64,000 bases of DNA from Ailurus styani. Taxonomy: Eukaryota; Chordata; Mammalia; Carnivora; Ailuridae. The notes below the pieces were generated by a model. The model saw only the letters and a program-made list of their open reading frames with translations. It did no database searches and had not been told where the DNA came from. The position numbers and the translations under genes are program-made. This document shows positions 55,081 to 64,000 of this stretch, in pieces. The number at the start of each line of letters is the position of its first letter. Position 1 is the stretch's first letter. The stretch is taken from assembly GCA_002007465.1 (NCBI GenBank), contig LNAC01000109.1, forward strand, positions 4,198,432-4,262,431, given 5' to 3'.

Positions 55081-57540
55081 ATTGAAGCTGAATCTTGGTT
55101 AAGGTGGGGGGAGTGTGCAGAGAAGGGTTGGATTGTATAAGAATATTAACTTTGCTTTGTGTGAGACTTGAAAAATCGATTACAGGTTTAACTAAGTTAA
55201 TATAAATTAAATCTAAAATAGGTATAACTAAAATAAATTTTTATGTATGAACATATAAAATTATTGTCAGATATCATAGTAAAAGCCAAACACAAATTTC
55301 CTTTATGGCTATGGGAGATTATGTATACATGCAGTTTTCTTATGTGTACTTTTCCAGTTTTTCCATACTTTTCTATAATAAACATTTATTACTTTGGAAT
55401 AACAAAAATTTAAAATTGATAAAGGTAAATACAGATAATAAAGAGTAAACAAGGAATCTCCAAATACTATTTTAATATTTTAATAATGTTAATAGTTGGC
55501 CAAAAATTATAATTTTAATTCCAAATCAGAATTGCACACAGTGCCTCTTTCACTTTGTGTAAAATGTATAATACTTGGAGAAGCCTATTTGTATGGCTCT
55601 AGAACTAAAACCTATTATCATTAATAAAATAATAGGCAGAAAGATTTTCTTTTCCTTTTTCTTTGAATGAGATTGCTGTGTATTACGGCAGAATTACTTA
55701 GAGCTTCCTGGAAGGTTCTCTTTGAAAATTATACTTCTAAATAACTAGCACATATTAAAATCATCCATGAGCCTGGAAAATAATATGTATTCTAATTGAA
55801 TATATGAGGTTAAATCCCATAAGATGAACTGAATTTTATTCAACTTTCCATCATAAGTTCTTAAGCCTTTTGAAGATATAGACTGAAATATATTTTATAT
55901 CCACATGACAGGTATGACCCAAGAAATGCCAGTGATTTTTTATACCTTTATGAATTCCTTACCCTACTCTCTAAAAGCAATCTCTTAGAAGTTTACATTT
56001 TGTTCCTCTTGCTCTTGCTTTTGAGATGCTGATATTCTGCCCACGGAAGTCACTGTGATCACAAGACTAGTATCAAAGAGTTTCTCAAGATGTCTTGAAA
56101 TGAAGCAATCTAATTACAGAGTCTGTTCTCTGATCCCTCTTGATGGGTCCTGGTCATTACGCCCACCACAACCTTACAGAAAGATGACAGCACTGTATCT
56201 GTTTGCCCACAGAAGAACCCCAAATTGATCTAAGTGTTTGGGTGTTCCAACAATACCTAGTCACCCCCACCATCCCCTGACAAAACTAGCGTGAACTAAT
56301 GTCACCTCCCTGCCTGGGGCTGTAGAAAAAGAAAATGTGACCCGAATAAATAATGTATTGCAAATGTCAAAATAAATTTCAGCTAAAAATGATATTTTTC
56401 AAAGAGATCTAATGAGAAAACTGTTCAAAAGGCAGAGTTAGAGTTTCCTGGTTCCACATTTAATTAACTCAATCTGACTTTTATTATGCTTTGTATTATG
56501 TGTTTCCCTGTTCAGTAAACAAACAGCAGAAAATTAAACTAGGGCAACTGCCAACTAGCAGTAAATTTAATTGAAAAATAATAAATTGCCACGGGGTACC
56601 ATAGGGTTTTGTGCAGATAAACTTATTTTTCCTGGAAAGTTTCCACTTACATTTGTCACAATTTGATATATAAAAGGAACAAAAGACATGAAATATGGTA
56701 GTTGATGGTAGATGTGTAAGGGTGGAATGGCCTTGGAGAATAATTCAGAGGCTGGTTTCTGGGACTTTCAATGGATGAGCTGTGTTTCCTCCTGAAGAAC
56801 GGAGCTGGCTTCCAGAGGAGTCTAACTCTGCCCTCTGAATCTGCCCAATCTGCTGCAACTGGCCCTATCAACTTTCAAAGGAAGCTCACTGTGGAAGAAG
56901 CAGGAGTGTACATGATTTAGGGGAAGGGGAGACTATAGACAGAAAGGCTACCCCTAAATAATTCCAGGCTATGTGCCTAATAACTGCCGAAGTCATTCAA
57001 ACCTGATATGAATCAAAGGCATTTCGAAACATTTGGCTATTTATTTTCCTTCCTTGATGTCTTTTCCTGGTGTATGGGTCCTCTTCTCATGATTCTCTGT
57101 TAGAGGTTATGTCCAGGCAGGAGAGGTTTAAATTAAATCAGGAGAAAAAGAAGGTCTTTCTGAGTGATAGGAAAACTACCACATCTGGTTCTCTGTCTCC
57201 CAGTATGGAGAGCAGGTGTCTGTTTATCTGATTATAGATTCTATCTTCCAGGTCCAAGTGCTGAGAGTGGAACAGAACTCCCCCTGCCTCCCCCAAATCT
57301 CCCCCCAGGCAGAAGTGGAGCCACTGGGTTCTACACACAGACCATCTTTTCTCCTTTCACTTCTGCTGCAGAGAAGGATATTGCTCAGTTATTCTTCCAG
57401 ATTTCTAGCAAAAGTTCTGTAATGGACTTCAATCCTTTTGGGCTTCTCTAGAAGACTGTTTGGAATGAAAGAATCCACTGTTTGGTGTTAGATATTTGTT
57501 TGGACTCTATCTCCAATCCTTACTGGTTAAATCGATTTTG
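55081..57540. other. AT-rich unique sequence, repeat-poor
   Basis: About 2.5 kb in which I recognise no repeat or exon. The 56340-56620 interval (GCAACTGCCAACTAGCAGTAAATTTAATTG, CATTTAATTAACTCAATCTGAC) looks like typical conserved non-coding sequence but this is not verifiable here. Confidence 0.4.
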
Positions 57541-57544
57541 AAGA

Positions 57545-58140
57545 GCTATTTATTCATTCACTGAATATTTCCTAAGGACTAGCTATGCACCTGGCATTAT
57601 TCTGGGCACTCAGGGCTTTAAAAAAAAAAAAGACAAAAAAAAATCCTCTGACTTCAAGGAGCTTACAGCTTCTTGGGGGAAAGGCAGATAGGCAAAATAA
57701 GTGAATGTGTCATTAAGTGATGCTTACTAAAGAAGAGCTGTGGTGGAGTTCCAGAAGCCAGCAGCTGGTTGTGATAAAGTTCCCTGAGAAGGCATCATTT
57801 GCAAAAAGACTTGAAGGAAAGGAGAATGTGACTTGAGGATATCTGAGGGCAGAACATTCAGGCAGAAAAAACAACTGGTTTTCATTGGCAGGAGCATGGC
57901 GTGGGTGGTCTTGCAAGCCCACAGAGGCCAGTCTGGCAGTAACGGAGTGAAGAAGGCAGAAGGTGGTCAGAGAGGTAGCAGTGGCCAGAATGTGCCCAGC
58001 CTTTGCAGCTTCTGTAGGATTCTTAACTCTAAGCAAGGTGACGAACTACAGGAGGGCTTTGGGCAGAGGTGATAAGACCTCACTCTGATTCAATGTAGGA
58101 AGAGACTGTTGGAGGCAAGAGGGGGCACAGGGGGCCAGTT
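57545..58140 (+). repeat. Probable ancient dispersed repeat, family not named
   Basis: ATTTATTCATTCACTGAATATTTCCTAAGGACTAGC, ATTATTCTGGGCACTCAGGG, CTTCAAGGAGCTTACAGC, CATTCAGGCAG, GAGCATGGCGTG and GGGCTTTGGGCAGAGGTGATAAGACC are in the order of a common old mammalian repeat; related to 33230-34100. Confidence 0.55.
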
Positions 58141-58795
58141 AGACATTGCTGCATTCAGTAGACAAGTAATGATGGCTTGGTTCAGCGTGTTTGTCACGAG
58201 AAGTGAAGAGCTTCCAGAATAACCTAACATCATTAGCCAGTTTCATAAGCTCTACAATGAGGAGATAAGACTTACACTTGGTTATCCTAAGACTTGAAAG
58301 AATGCATGTAAAGGTATATAGTGTATAGTAAGAGATCAATAAATGTTCATTCCTTTTCCAAAGCTCCTCACCTAAAAAGTGGTGTGTGGAATCATGGGAA
58401 CCACAGGCTTTGTAGGTTTTGTAATCATAAATTTAACTCAAAGAGTCAGAGGCTGTAATTTGCAAGTCATATATAGTATCTTTAAAATATCCATAAGGAA
58501 CAATGCTGACAGCCATACAGAATTAATGGACATATTTATGTGCATGAAATTATATTCCTGAAGCAGTGGTGGAGTTTATAAATCGGACTCATGATAGTTG
58601 TTGGACCAGGAAGGTAGAGCAAAGGGGGGAAAGAAGAAGGGAGTGAAGGGAAGGAGGGAGGCAGACAGGGATAGTTAGAAGAAAGAATCAAAGTAACCGT
58701 AATCTACATGAAGCAGATTGCATTTCATTTGGAAATACAGCTTTTAAAATATTCATCAATCACTAGATGTTAATGGAAAGTGATCCACATAATTA
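58141..58795. other. Unassigned sequence with a purine-rich patch
   Basis: No exon or named repeat. A G/A-rich stretch lies near 58618-58680. Confidence 0.4.
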
Positions 58796-58799
58796 GTAA

Positions 58800-59030
58800 C
58801 AGTTCTAGCTGACATTGGAATAGTACTTTATAGATTGTAAAACCCATTCCATGTAGTTATTGCATTTAGTTCCCCCAAACAACTGTGAACAGCAATGTGG
58901 CAGTTATGCCATCCCCCTTCTACGGGTGAGGAAATGAACATTTGGAGTTGCTTCATGATTTTCCCAAGGTCTCATGGCACGAATGCTGCAGGGCTTGGAG
59001 CCCAAGGTTTGGGGTCTGAGGATTCAGATA
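58800..59030 (-). repeat. MIR SINE, antisense, long copy
   Basis: ATAGTACTTTATAGATTGTAAAACCCATTCC, TATGCCATCCCCCTTCTACGGGTGAGGAAATGAACATTTGGAG, TTTTCCCAAGGTCTCATGGC and GGCTTGGAGCCCAAGG cover most of the antisense MIR consensus order. Confidence 0.78.
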
Positions 59031-59389
59031 ACGACTGTCTTCTCAAGCCTCCAAAAACATGTAATGTGAATTTTCCGTTTAATTGTAATTTTGTTCCTTT
59101 TATTTCACGAGAAACATAAGGATTCTATTCTCACTCTAAAAATCCAAAAAAATAAGGGAAAGCGAAACACTCCCTTGGTTTTTCTGGCACCTCTTCCCAA
59201 GCCCTATGACCTACGTCAAGACCATTCACCTCGTACATAACTGCTTTTACTATTTTGGTGTGGATCCTTCTGGATCCATTCCTGTACCGTTACATATATG
59301 TGTACTTTTAGGGATATCATTTTACTTTATTTCATTTCGTTTTATTTTATTTTATTTTAAACACAAGTAGGATGAAATTATTTCCTAGT
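59031..59389. other. Unassigned sequence with (TTTTA)n tract
   Basis: A TTTTA-unit tract lies at about 59322-59360. Otherwise nothing is recognised. Confidence 0.45.
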
Positions 59390-59869
59390 AAGATAAGATT
59401 ATATCTCGCCTCTGTAATAAATATTTCTCGGTTGTCTTCCAAAATGGCTAAACCAGTGGCAATGCTATGGAAGAGTTTGCTTCACATCTGCCACTACGGG
59501 CTATTAATGGTCACTTTTATTTTACTAACCCAAGAAGGAAACATTCAGTGCTATTTTAAGTTGTATTGCTGAATTACAAGAGAAATTGAGCATCTTTTTA
59601 TGTGTTGTTTGGCTGTTCGCATTTCTTCTTCTGTGTCCTTTGTTAATTTGTCTTTTGAATGGTCTGCCTTCTTATTGATTGCAGGTTCTCTATATTTATC
59701 TAGTTATTAATTCTTTATGTTTAAATGTGTCTCAAGTATTTTTTCAGGGTCTTTTTTGGACTTTTATTATTCTTTATGATATCTTTTCCCATATAAAGTT
59801 TTCCATTTTAATATAGTCAGACTTTCCATTTACATGTTCTGTTTGGGTCATGTTTTAGAAGGCTACCCT

Positions 59870-60062
59870 GGGAGCACAGCGGGGGTCAGTTGGTTACATG
59901 TCTGCTTTTGGTTCAGGTCATGATCCCAGGGTCCTGGGATTGAGCCCCACGTTGGTCTTCCTCCTCAGCAGGGAACCTGCTTCCCCCTCTCGTCCCTGTG
60001 CTCTCTCTTGCTATCTCTGTTTCTCTCTCTCAAATAAATAAAATCTTTAAAAAAAATACAAA
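59870..60062 (+). mobile_element. Can-SINE nested in L1M, duplication copy 1
   Basis: GGGAGCACAGCGGGGGTCAGTTGGTTACATGTC is a mutated head, followed by GGGATTGAGCCCCACG and AAATAAATAAAATCTTTAAAAAAAATAC. TSD AGAAGGCTACCC (59857-59868) against AGAAGTCTACCC (60063-60074). Confidence 0.92.
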
Positions 60063-60269
60063 AGAAGTCTACCCCTATTCAGAAGTTAATAAGCACTTTT
60101 ATATTTGCCTATGATTTCGCTTTTGCATTTAATTCCTTAACTAAGCCTGGAGTTGATTTCTGTGAGAACTCAAAGCTTTATTTTCTAAGCAGAAATATAA
60201 TTTCTGAAATTTTGGAAGCATTTAATGAAAAGTCCATACTTTGCCCGGTGATCTAAAATGTCACTGTTT

Positions 60270-60291
60270 GGGGTGTCCAGCTGGCTCAGCC
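60270..60291 (+). mobile_element. 22-bp SINE head stub at the duplication junction
   Basis: GGGGTGTCCAGCTGGCTCAG plus CC is the first part of the SINE whose full copy lies at 61011. It stops abruptly and joins the start of copy 2, marking the duplication breakpoint. Confidence 0.93.
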
Positions 60292-60610
60292 AGATTTTAA
60301 GTTGTATTGCTGAATTACAAGAGAAATTGAGCATCTTTTTATGTGTTGTTTGGCTATTCGCATTTCTTCTTCTGTGTCCTTTGTTAATTTGTCTTTTGAA
60401 TGGTCTGCCTTCTTATTGATTGCAGGTTCTCTATATTTATCTAGTTATTAATTCTTTATGTTTAAATGTGTCTCAAGTATTTTTTCAGGGTCTTTTTTGG
60501 ACTTTTATTATTCTTTATGATATCTTTTCCCATATAAAGTTTTCCATTTTAATATAGTCAGACTTTCCATTTACATGTTCTGTTTGGGTCATGTTTTAGA
60601 AGGCTACCCT

Positions 60611-60803
60611 GGGAGCACAGCGGGGGTCAGTTGGTTACATGTCTGCTTTTGGTTCAGGTCATGATCCCAGGGTCCTGGGATTGAGCCCCACGTTGGTCTT
60701 CCTCCTCAGCAGGGAACCTGCTTCCCCCTCTCGTCCCTGTGCTCTCTCTTGCTATCTCTGTTTCTCTCTCTCAAATAAATAAAATCTTTAAAAAAAATAC
60801 AAA
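60611..60803 (+). mobile_element. Can-SINE nested in L1M, duplication copy 2
   Basis: Identical to the SINE at 59870, displaced by 741 bp, including the same head mutations and tail. It did not insert independently; it was carried by the duplication. Confidence 0.95.
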
Positions 60804-61010
60804 AGAAGTCTACCCCTATTCAGAAGTTAATAAGCACTTTTATATTTGCCTATGATTTCGCTTTTGCATTTAATTCCTTAACTAAGCCTGGAGTTGATTT
60901 CTGTGAGAACTCAAAGCTTTATTTTCTAAGCAGAAATATAATTTCTGAAATTTTGGAAGCATTTAATGAAAAGTCCATACTTTGCCTGGTGATCTAAAAT
61001 GTCACTGTTT

Positions 61011-61134
61011 GGGGTGTCCAGCTGGCTCAGCCGGAAGAGCATGTGACTCTTGATCTTAGGGTCATGAGTTGGAGCCCCACACGGGGTGTAGAGATTACTA
61101 CAAAAAAAAAATAATAAGCTTTAAAAATTAAAAT
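61011..61134 (+). mobile_element. Short older carnivore SINE
   Basis: GGGGTGTCCAGCTGGCTCAGCCGGAAGAGCATGTGACTC head, GGGTCATGAGTTGGAGCCCCACACG and GGGTGTAGAGATTACTAC tail. TSD AAAATGTCACTGTTT (60996-61010) against AAAATGCCACCTTT (from 61135). Confidence 0.92.
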
Positions 61135-61183
61135 AAAATGCCACCTTTGTCTTATAAAAATTCTTTTAAAAAAATTGAATCTA

Positions 61184-61368
61184 GGGGCACCTGGGTGGCT
61201 CAGTCAGTTAAGTGTCTGCCTTCAGCTCGGGTCATGATCCCAGAGTCCCGGGATCGAGCCTCACATCCAGCTCCCTGCTCAGCAAGAAGTCTGCTTCTCC
61301 CTCTGCCCCTCACTCCAGGCATGTACTCTCTCTCTCTCTCTCTCAAATAAATAAACAAAATCTTTTTT
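61184..61368 (+). mobile_element. Can-SINE, sense, perfect TSD
   Basis: GGGGCACCTGGGTGGCTCAGTCAGTTAAGTGTCTGCC, CCCGGGATCGAGCCTCACATCC, (CT)n and AAATAAATAAACAAAATC tail. TSD AAAAATTGAATCTA at 61170-61183 and 61369-61382. Confidence 0.96.
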
Positions 61369-61382
61369 AAAAATTGAATCTA

Positions 61383-62147
61383 TTGTGTACTCTATACATT
61401 TTAGAATTGATGCAGCTGGATGGACACATTTTAGAATTTATTTGTCCAGTTACATGAAAAATCCTATGCATTTGAAAATTCAAGCAACTCAGATTATAGA
61501 GCTCATACGTCAGATCTTCTTTCACTTATATTCTCCTGCACTAAGCGTAGGCTCTTCCTCGGAGAAAACCACGACCATTAGTATTGATTTCTCAGACCCT
61601 TTTCAGTCTTAAATTTAAGTACATAACAACATCTGAATAGATTATCTGTAAAAAATAAAAATGCTAAGAGAAAACCCCAAGTGCCTTTGACAGGCCTTTC
61701 CAAAGCCCCCTTTGTGGTCACTGCTATAACAACTGAGTGATTTTTCCTTCCACATGTATTTACATGTATGTAGGCATACATCACACACACAGGGCTGTTG
61801 CTTAGCTGGCATCCAATGGGGTGGGTTCTGTCAGTTATTAAGAATATTGATAGGCTTCTATGCTGTTTCATAGAGAGCTTCTGCCTCTAGTTCCCTAAGT
61901 ACCCTCCAGTTGCTGGATCCCCCACACCATCTTCAACCTTCCCATTTCCAAGGCCCTGCTGATCCCTCATAATACAGCAACTGATTTTGCTCCAAAGAAC
62001 AAGAGGCGCCATAGCCCTCACATTTTGGTCTGTTGATTTCCTGCATACTAGTTGTTAACTGTCTTAAATGTCATCCCTGACTCCACAGAGCATACAGTAA
62101 ATCTCTTAAGATGCACAATTAGGTTCTGAAAAATCGAGCTGGAGAAT
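61383..62147. other. Unassigned sequence
   Basis: No recognised exon or repeat. Confidence 0.4.
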
Positions 62148-62880
62148 GGTAGGCAGGATAATGGCCCCCCACCAAGGTTCACGTCCTAATCCCGAGAATC
62201 TGTGAAGATGTTGTATTCTCGTTTGCAACGACGTGGATGGAACTGGAGGGTATTATGCTGAGCGAAATAAGTCCATCAGAGAAAGACAATTATCATATGA
62301 TCTCTCTGATATGAGGAACTTGAGGGGCAGGGTGGGNATCTCACAAAACAAACTGAGGGTTACTGGGGGGTGGGAGGGTAGGGATAGGGTGGATGGGTTA
62401 TGGACATTGGGGAGGGTTTGTGCTTTGGTGAATGCTGTGAAAGATGTAAGCCTGATGATTCACAGACCTGTACCCCTGGGGCAAAGAATAAAAAAAAAAA
62501 AGATGTTGAATTCTTTGACAAGGGATGGGGCAAAATCAGGGAAGGCTACAGATGGAATTAAGTTACTAACAAGCTGACTTTGAGATGGGGAGATAATCCT
62601 GGATTGTCTGGGTAGGCTCAATAGAATCACTAAAGTCTATAAACCAGAAGACAGAGGTAGAAGTGTCAGGGTTAGAGAAAGATGGAAAAGCACCACCAGC
62701 CGAGGAATGCAGGTGGCCTCTAGAAGCTAGGACGATAAAGACACAGCCCTGAGTACACCTCAATTTTAGGCCAGGGATATCCACTCTGACCTCCAGACCT
62801 GTAAGATAATTTGTGCTGTTTCAAGTCACTGACCTTGTAGTAATTTATTAGAGCCATAGACAGAGGACTAAACATACAGT
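62148..62880 (+). mobile_element. MLT1-type LTR (ERVL-MaLR) interrupted by an L1
   Basis: AGGATAATGGCCCCCCACCAAGGTTCACGTCCTAATCCCGAGAATCTGTGAAGATGTT on the left; on the right GACAAGGGATGGGGCAAAATCAGG, TGAGATGGGGAGATAATCCTGGATTGTCTGGGTAGGCTCAATAGAATCAC, GCCGAGGAATGCAGGTGGCCTCTAGAAGC, CTGACCTCCAGACCTGTAAGATAA and GTGCTGTTTCAAGTCACTGACC. These are consecutive MLT1 LTR landmarks. Same family as 5459-5925. Confidence 0.9.
62220..62500 (+). mobile_element. 5'-truncated young L1 3' end, sense, in MLT1 LTR
   Basis: Begins in the last ~30 codons of ORF2 (reading frame ends TTWMELEGIMLSEI and ISLI then stop near 62310), continues into a G-rich 3'UTR containing one N at 62337, and ends with ACCTGTACCCCTGGGGCAAAG and poly-A. 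TSD AGATGTTGTATTCT (62206-62219) against AGATGTTGAATTCT (62501-62514). The 3'UTR is shorter than expected at the N. Confidence 0.93.
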
Positions 62881-62946
62881 GTACCATTTATTTTAGAATC
62901 CAATTCATTTCAGACTACTCTGAGCTGTCTCTACTCTCTGAATTCT

Positions 62947-63168
62947 CTTTTTTATATATATATATATTTTTGTTTGTTTATTTGAGAGAGGAAGCAAGAG
63001 AGAGAGAGAGAGAGAGCGCACAAGTGCAGGGGAGGGGGAGAGGAAGATGGAGAAGCAGGTTCCCTGCTAAGCAGGGAGCCCGATGTGGTGCTCGATCCCA
63101 GTACCCCAGAATCATGACCTGAGCCTAAGGCAGATGCTTAACCGACTGAGCCACCCAGGCACCCCTAA
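62947..63168 (-). mobile_element. Can-SINE, antisense, with AT and GA microsatellites
   Basis: Tail side carries TTTTATATATATATATATTTTT, then TTTATTTGAGAGAGG, a (GA)n run, GAGCAGGGAGCCC-like AAGCAGGGAGCCCGATGTGG and GAGCCACCCAGGCACCCC. TSD TCTCTGAATTCT (62935-62946) against TCTCTAAATTCT (63169-63180). Confidence 0.95.
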
Positions 63169-63180
63169 TCTCTAAATTCT

Positions 63181-64000
63181 TAGAAAACTGTCCTTTTCCA
63201 ATCATGGGATTTAATGGGCTATCTTTAGTTCTTACCATCCATATTTGATCTGTGGCACTTGCCACTATAGAGAGCTCTTTTCCAGAAATGCCGTCCTCCC
63301 TCAGGTTGTATGACCCTAATGCTTCTCGGTTCTTCTCCTGCCCCCTTCAACTGTTAGCTCTGCCTCATAACCTCTTCCCCCTCATCCTCCCTCCCCCACA
63401 TTATTCTGTCCCTCTTCTAAATCTGTATGGTCTTCTTTGATAACCTTATCCACTCCTCTGGCTCCAATATCCTCTGCTGATAACTCTCAAATTCTTCTCT
63501 GGTTCAGTTATGCAGATGATCCTTTTAATCTTTCTTCTCCTCTTGGATTCTGTGACTTCTACAAAATCAAATAGTACTGAAAGTTGGTTCACTGTTATTG
63601 ACATCCCTTGCTCTTTCCAGGAAGATGAGCTGGCTAAGGTCAACTGAGGTTGCCTCCTCCGTTTTCAAATTTCTCAGATCTAGAGGACTAAGATATAGGG
63701 AATCTCACCCTTTCTAGTCTGTCACAGACACCAGCATTGTGTTCATATCAGTGCCAGGGTCAGACTAGGTATGGGGACAGCCTAGGGGAGCTAATTCCCA
63801 AAGAGAAGTATGGGAAAGAAGCAAGCCTACCAATACCAACACCACCATCACCACTATCACCTTCAGTACATTAGTAGACCATTCTTGAAAGGTATCACTT
63901 TGGCTACAGAATGGGCAGAGCTTTTGAGGAAGTTTGGATGCATTTGAGAGAATAAAGAAAGCCCATTTTCTTTGCCTATTTGAATTCTAGCTTGAGCCAT
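63181..64000. other. Unassigned; C/T-rich part may be an L2 remnant
   Basis: The stretch 63310-63560 (CTCATCCTCCCTCCCCCACATTATTC, ACTCCTCTGGCTCCAATATCCTCTGCTGATAACTCTCAAATTC) is reminiscent of L2 LINE 3' sequence, but too weak to call. The last 450 bp show nothing I recognise. Confidence 0.35.

Larger units (their letters stand above)
59390..61010 (-). mobile_element. Ancient L1M (ORF2 region), antisense, partly duplicated
   Basis: CTTCCAAAATGGCTAAACCAGTGGCAATG, AAATTGAGCATCTTTTTATGTGTTGTTTGGCTG, TTCTTCTTCTGTGTCC, TTATTGATTGCAGGTTCTCTATATTTATC and AGTTGATTTCTGTGAGAAC are antisense L1 ORF2 landmarks. A sense SINE is nested in it and a 741-bp part, including that SINE, is present twice in tandem. 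Confidence 0.85.
59553..61034. repeat. 741-bp tandem duplication, two copies, ~99.7% identical
   Basis: Copy 1 is 59553-60293 and copy 2 is 60294-61034, with a constant offset of 741 bases and no indels. I find only two mismatches over the core: G/A in GGCT(G/A)TTCGC and C/T in TTTGCC(C/T)GGTG, plus the junction bases. The left breakpoint is in L1M sequence (ATTTTAAGTTG) and the right one within the head of a short SINE (CTGGCTCAGCC). Each copy carries the same nested SINE. Confidence 0.97.

Noticed and set aside
1..64000. Search for a novel gene system, operon, integrated prophage or mitochondrial insert
   Set aside because: Sequence texture, SINEs and L1s are those of a mammalian nuclear non-coding region; I find no cluster of coding frames and no stretch resembling mitochondrial rRNA or protein genes.

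Overview
This window is vertebrate, specifically carnivoran, nuclear DNA. It is dominated by tRNA-derived Can-SINE (SINEC) copies in both orientations. Their heads read as GGGGC(A/G)CCTGGGTGGCTCAG and their tails end in AAATAAATAAAATCTTTAAAA. Several copies carry the variants GGTTAAAGCCTCTGCC and CTCTGCCTGCCTCTCTGCCTACTTGT, which I associate with mustelids (mink, ferret, marten, otter, badger). The caniform assignment is strong; the family-level assignment is an inference. Carnivore L1 3' ends, ancient L1M, MaLR LTRs (MLT1 type), a MER5A hAT element and MIRs fit the same picture. I find no protein-coding exon, promoter CpG island or structural RNA gene. The window looks intergenic or deeply intronic. 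All reading frames above 60 codons are either chance, low-complexity or L1 ORF2 debris.

Layout. 1-10.5 kb: mostly unassigned sequence with an AC/GC microsatellite, one truncated L1 3' end, one Can-SINE and one MLT1 LTR. 10.5-19.7 kb: a repeat hotspot, with an antisense L1M of about 2.6 kb broken by two unclassified inserts and a SINE, then a run of antisense SINEs, a MaLR LTR with a nested SINE, a MER5A and a perfect 54-bp tandem duplication. 19.7-29.8 kb: SINEs, MIRs and a 5'-truncated L1 with clean target-site duplications (TSDs). 29.8-42 kb: mostly unassigned, with old repeats and few SINEs. 42-47.7 kb: a SINE cluster, an assembly gap, a (GT)23 and a GAA/GGA purine tract. 47.7-54.2 kb: an L1 with a 5' inversion of twin-priming type, then a long unclassified block and an old L1. 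54.2-64 kb: AT-rich unique sequence, a near-identical 741-bp tandem duplication inside an old L1, and an MLT1 LTR interrupted by a young L1 3' end that contains a single N.

There is no gene system to describe. The points of most interest are structural. The 97-N gap is flanked by a 17-bp direct repeat, so it almost certainly hides a polymorphic-age SINE. The 741-bp tandem duplication has only two mismatches. The single N inside an L1 3'UTR marks missing sequence. The L1 at 48-49 kb is a twin-priming product. Repeat family names come from pattern recognition, not a database search; where I could not name a family I say so.
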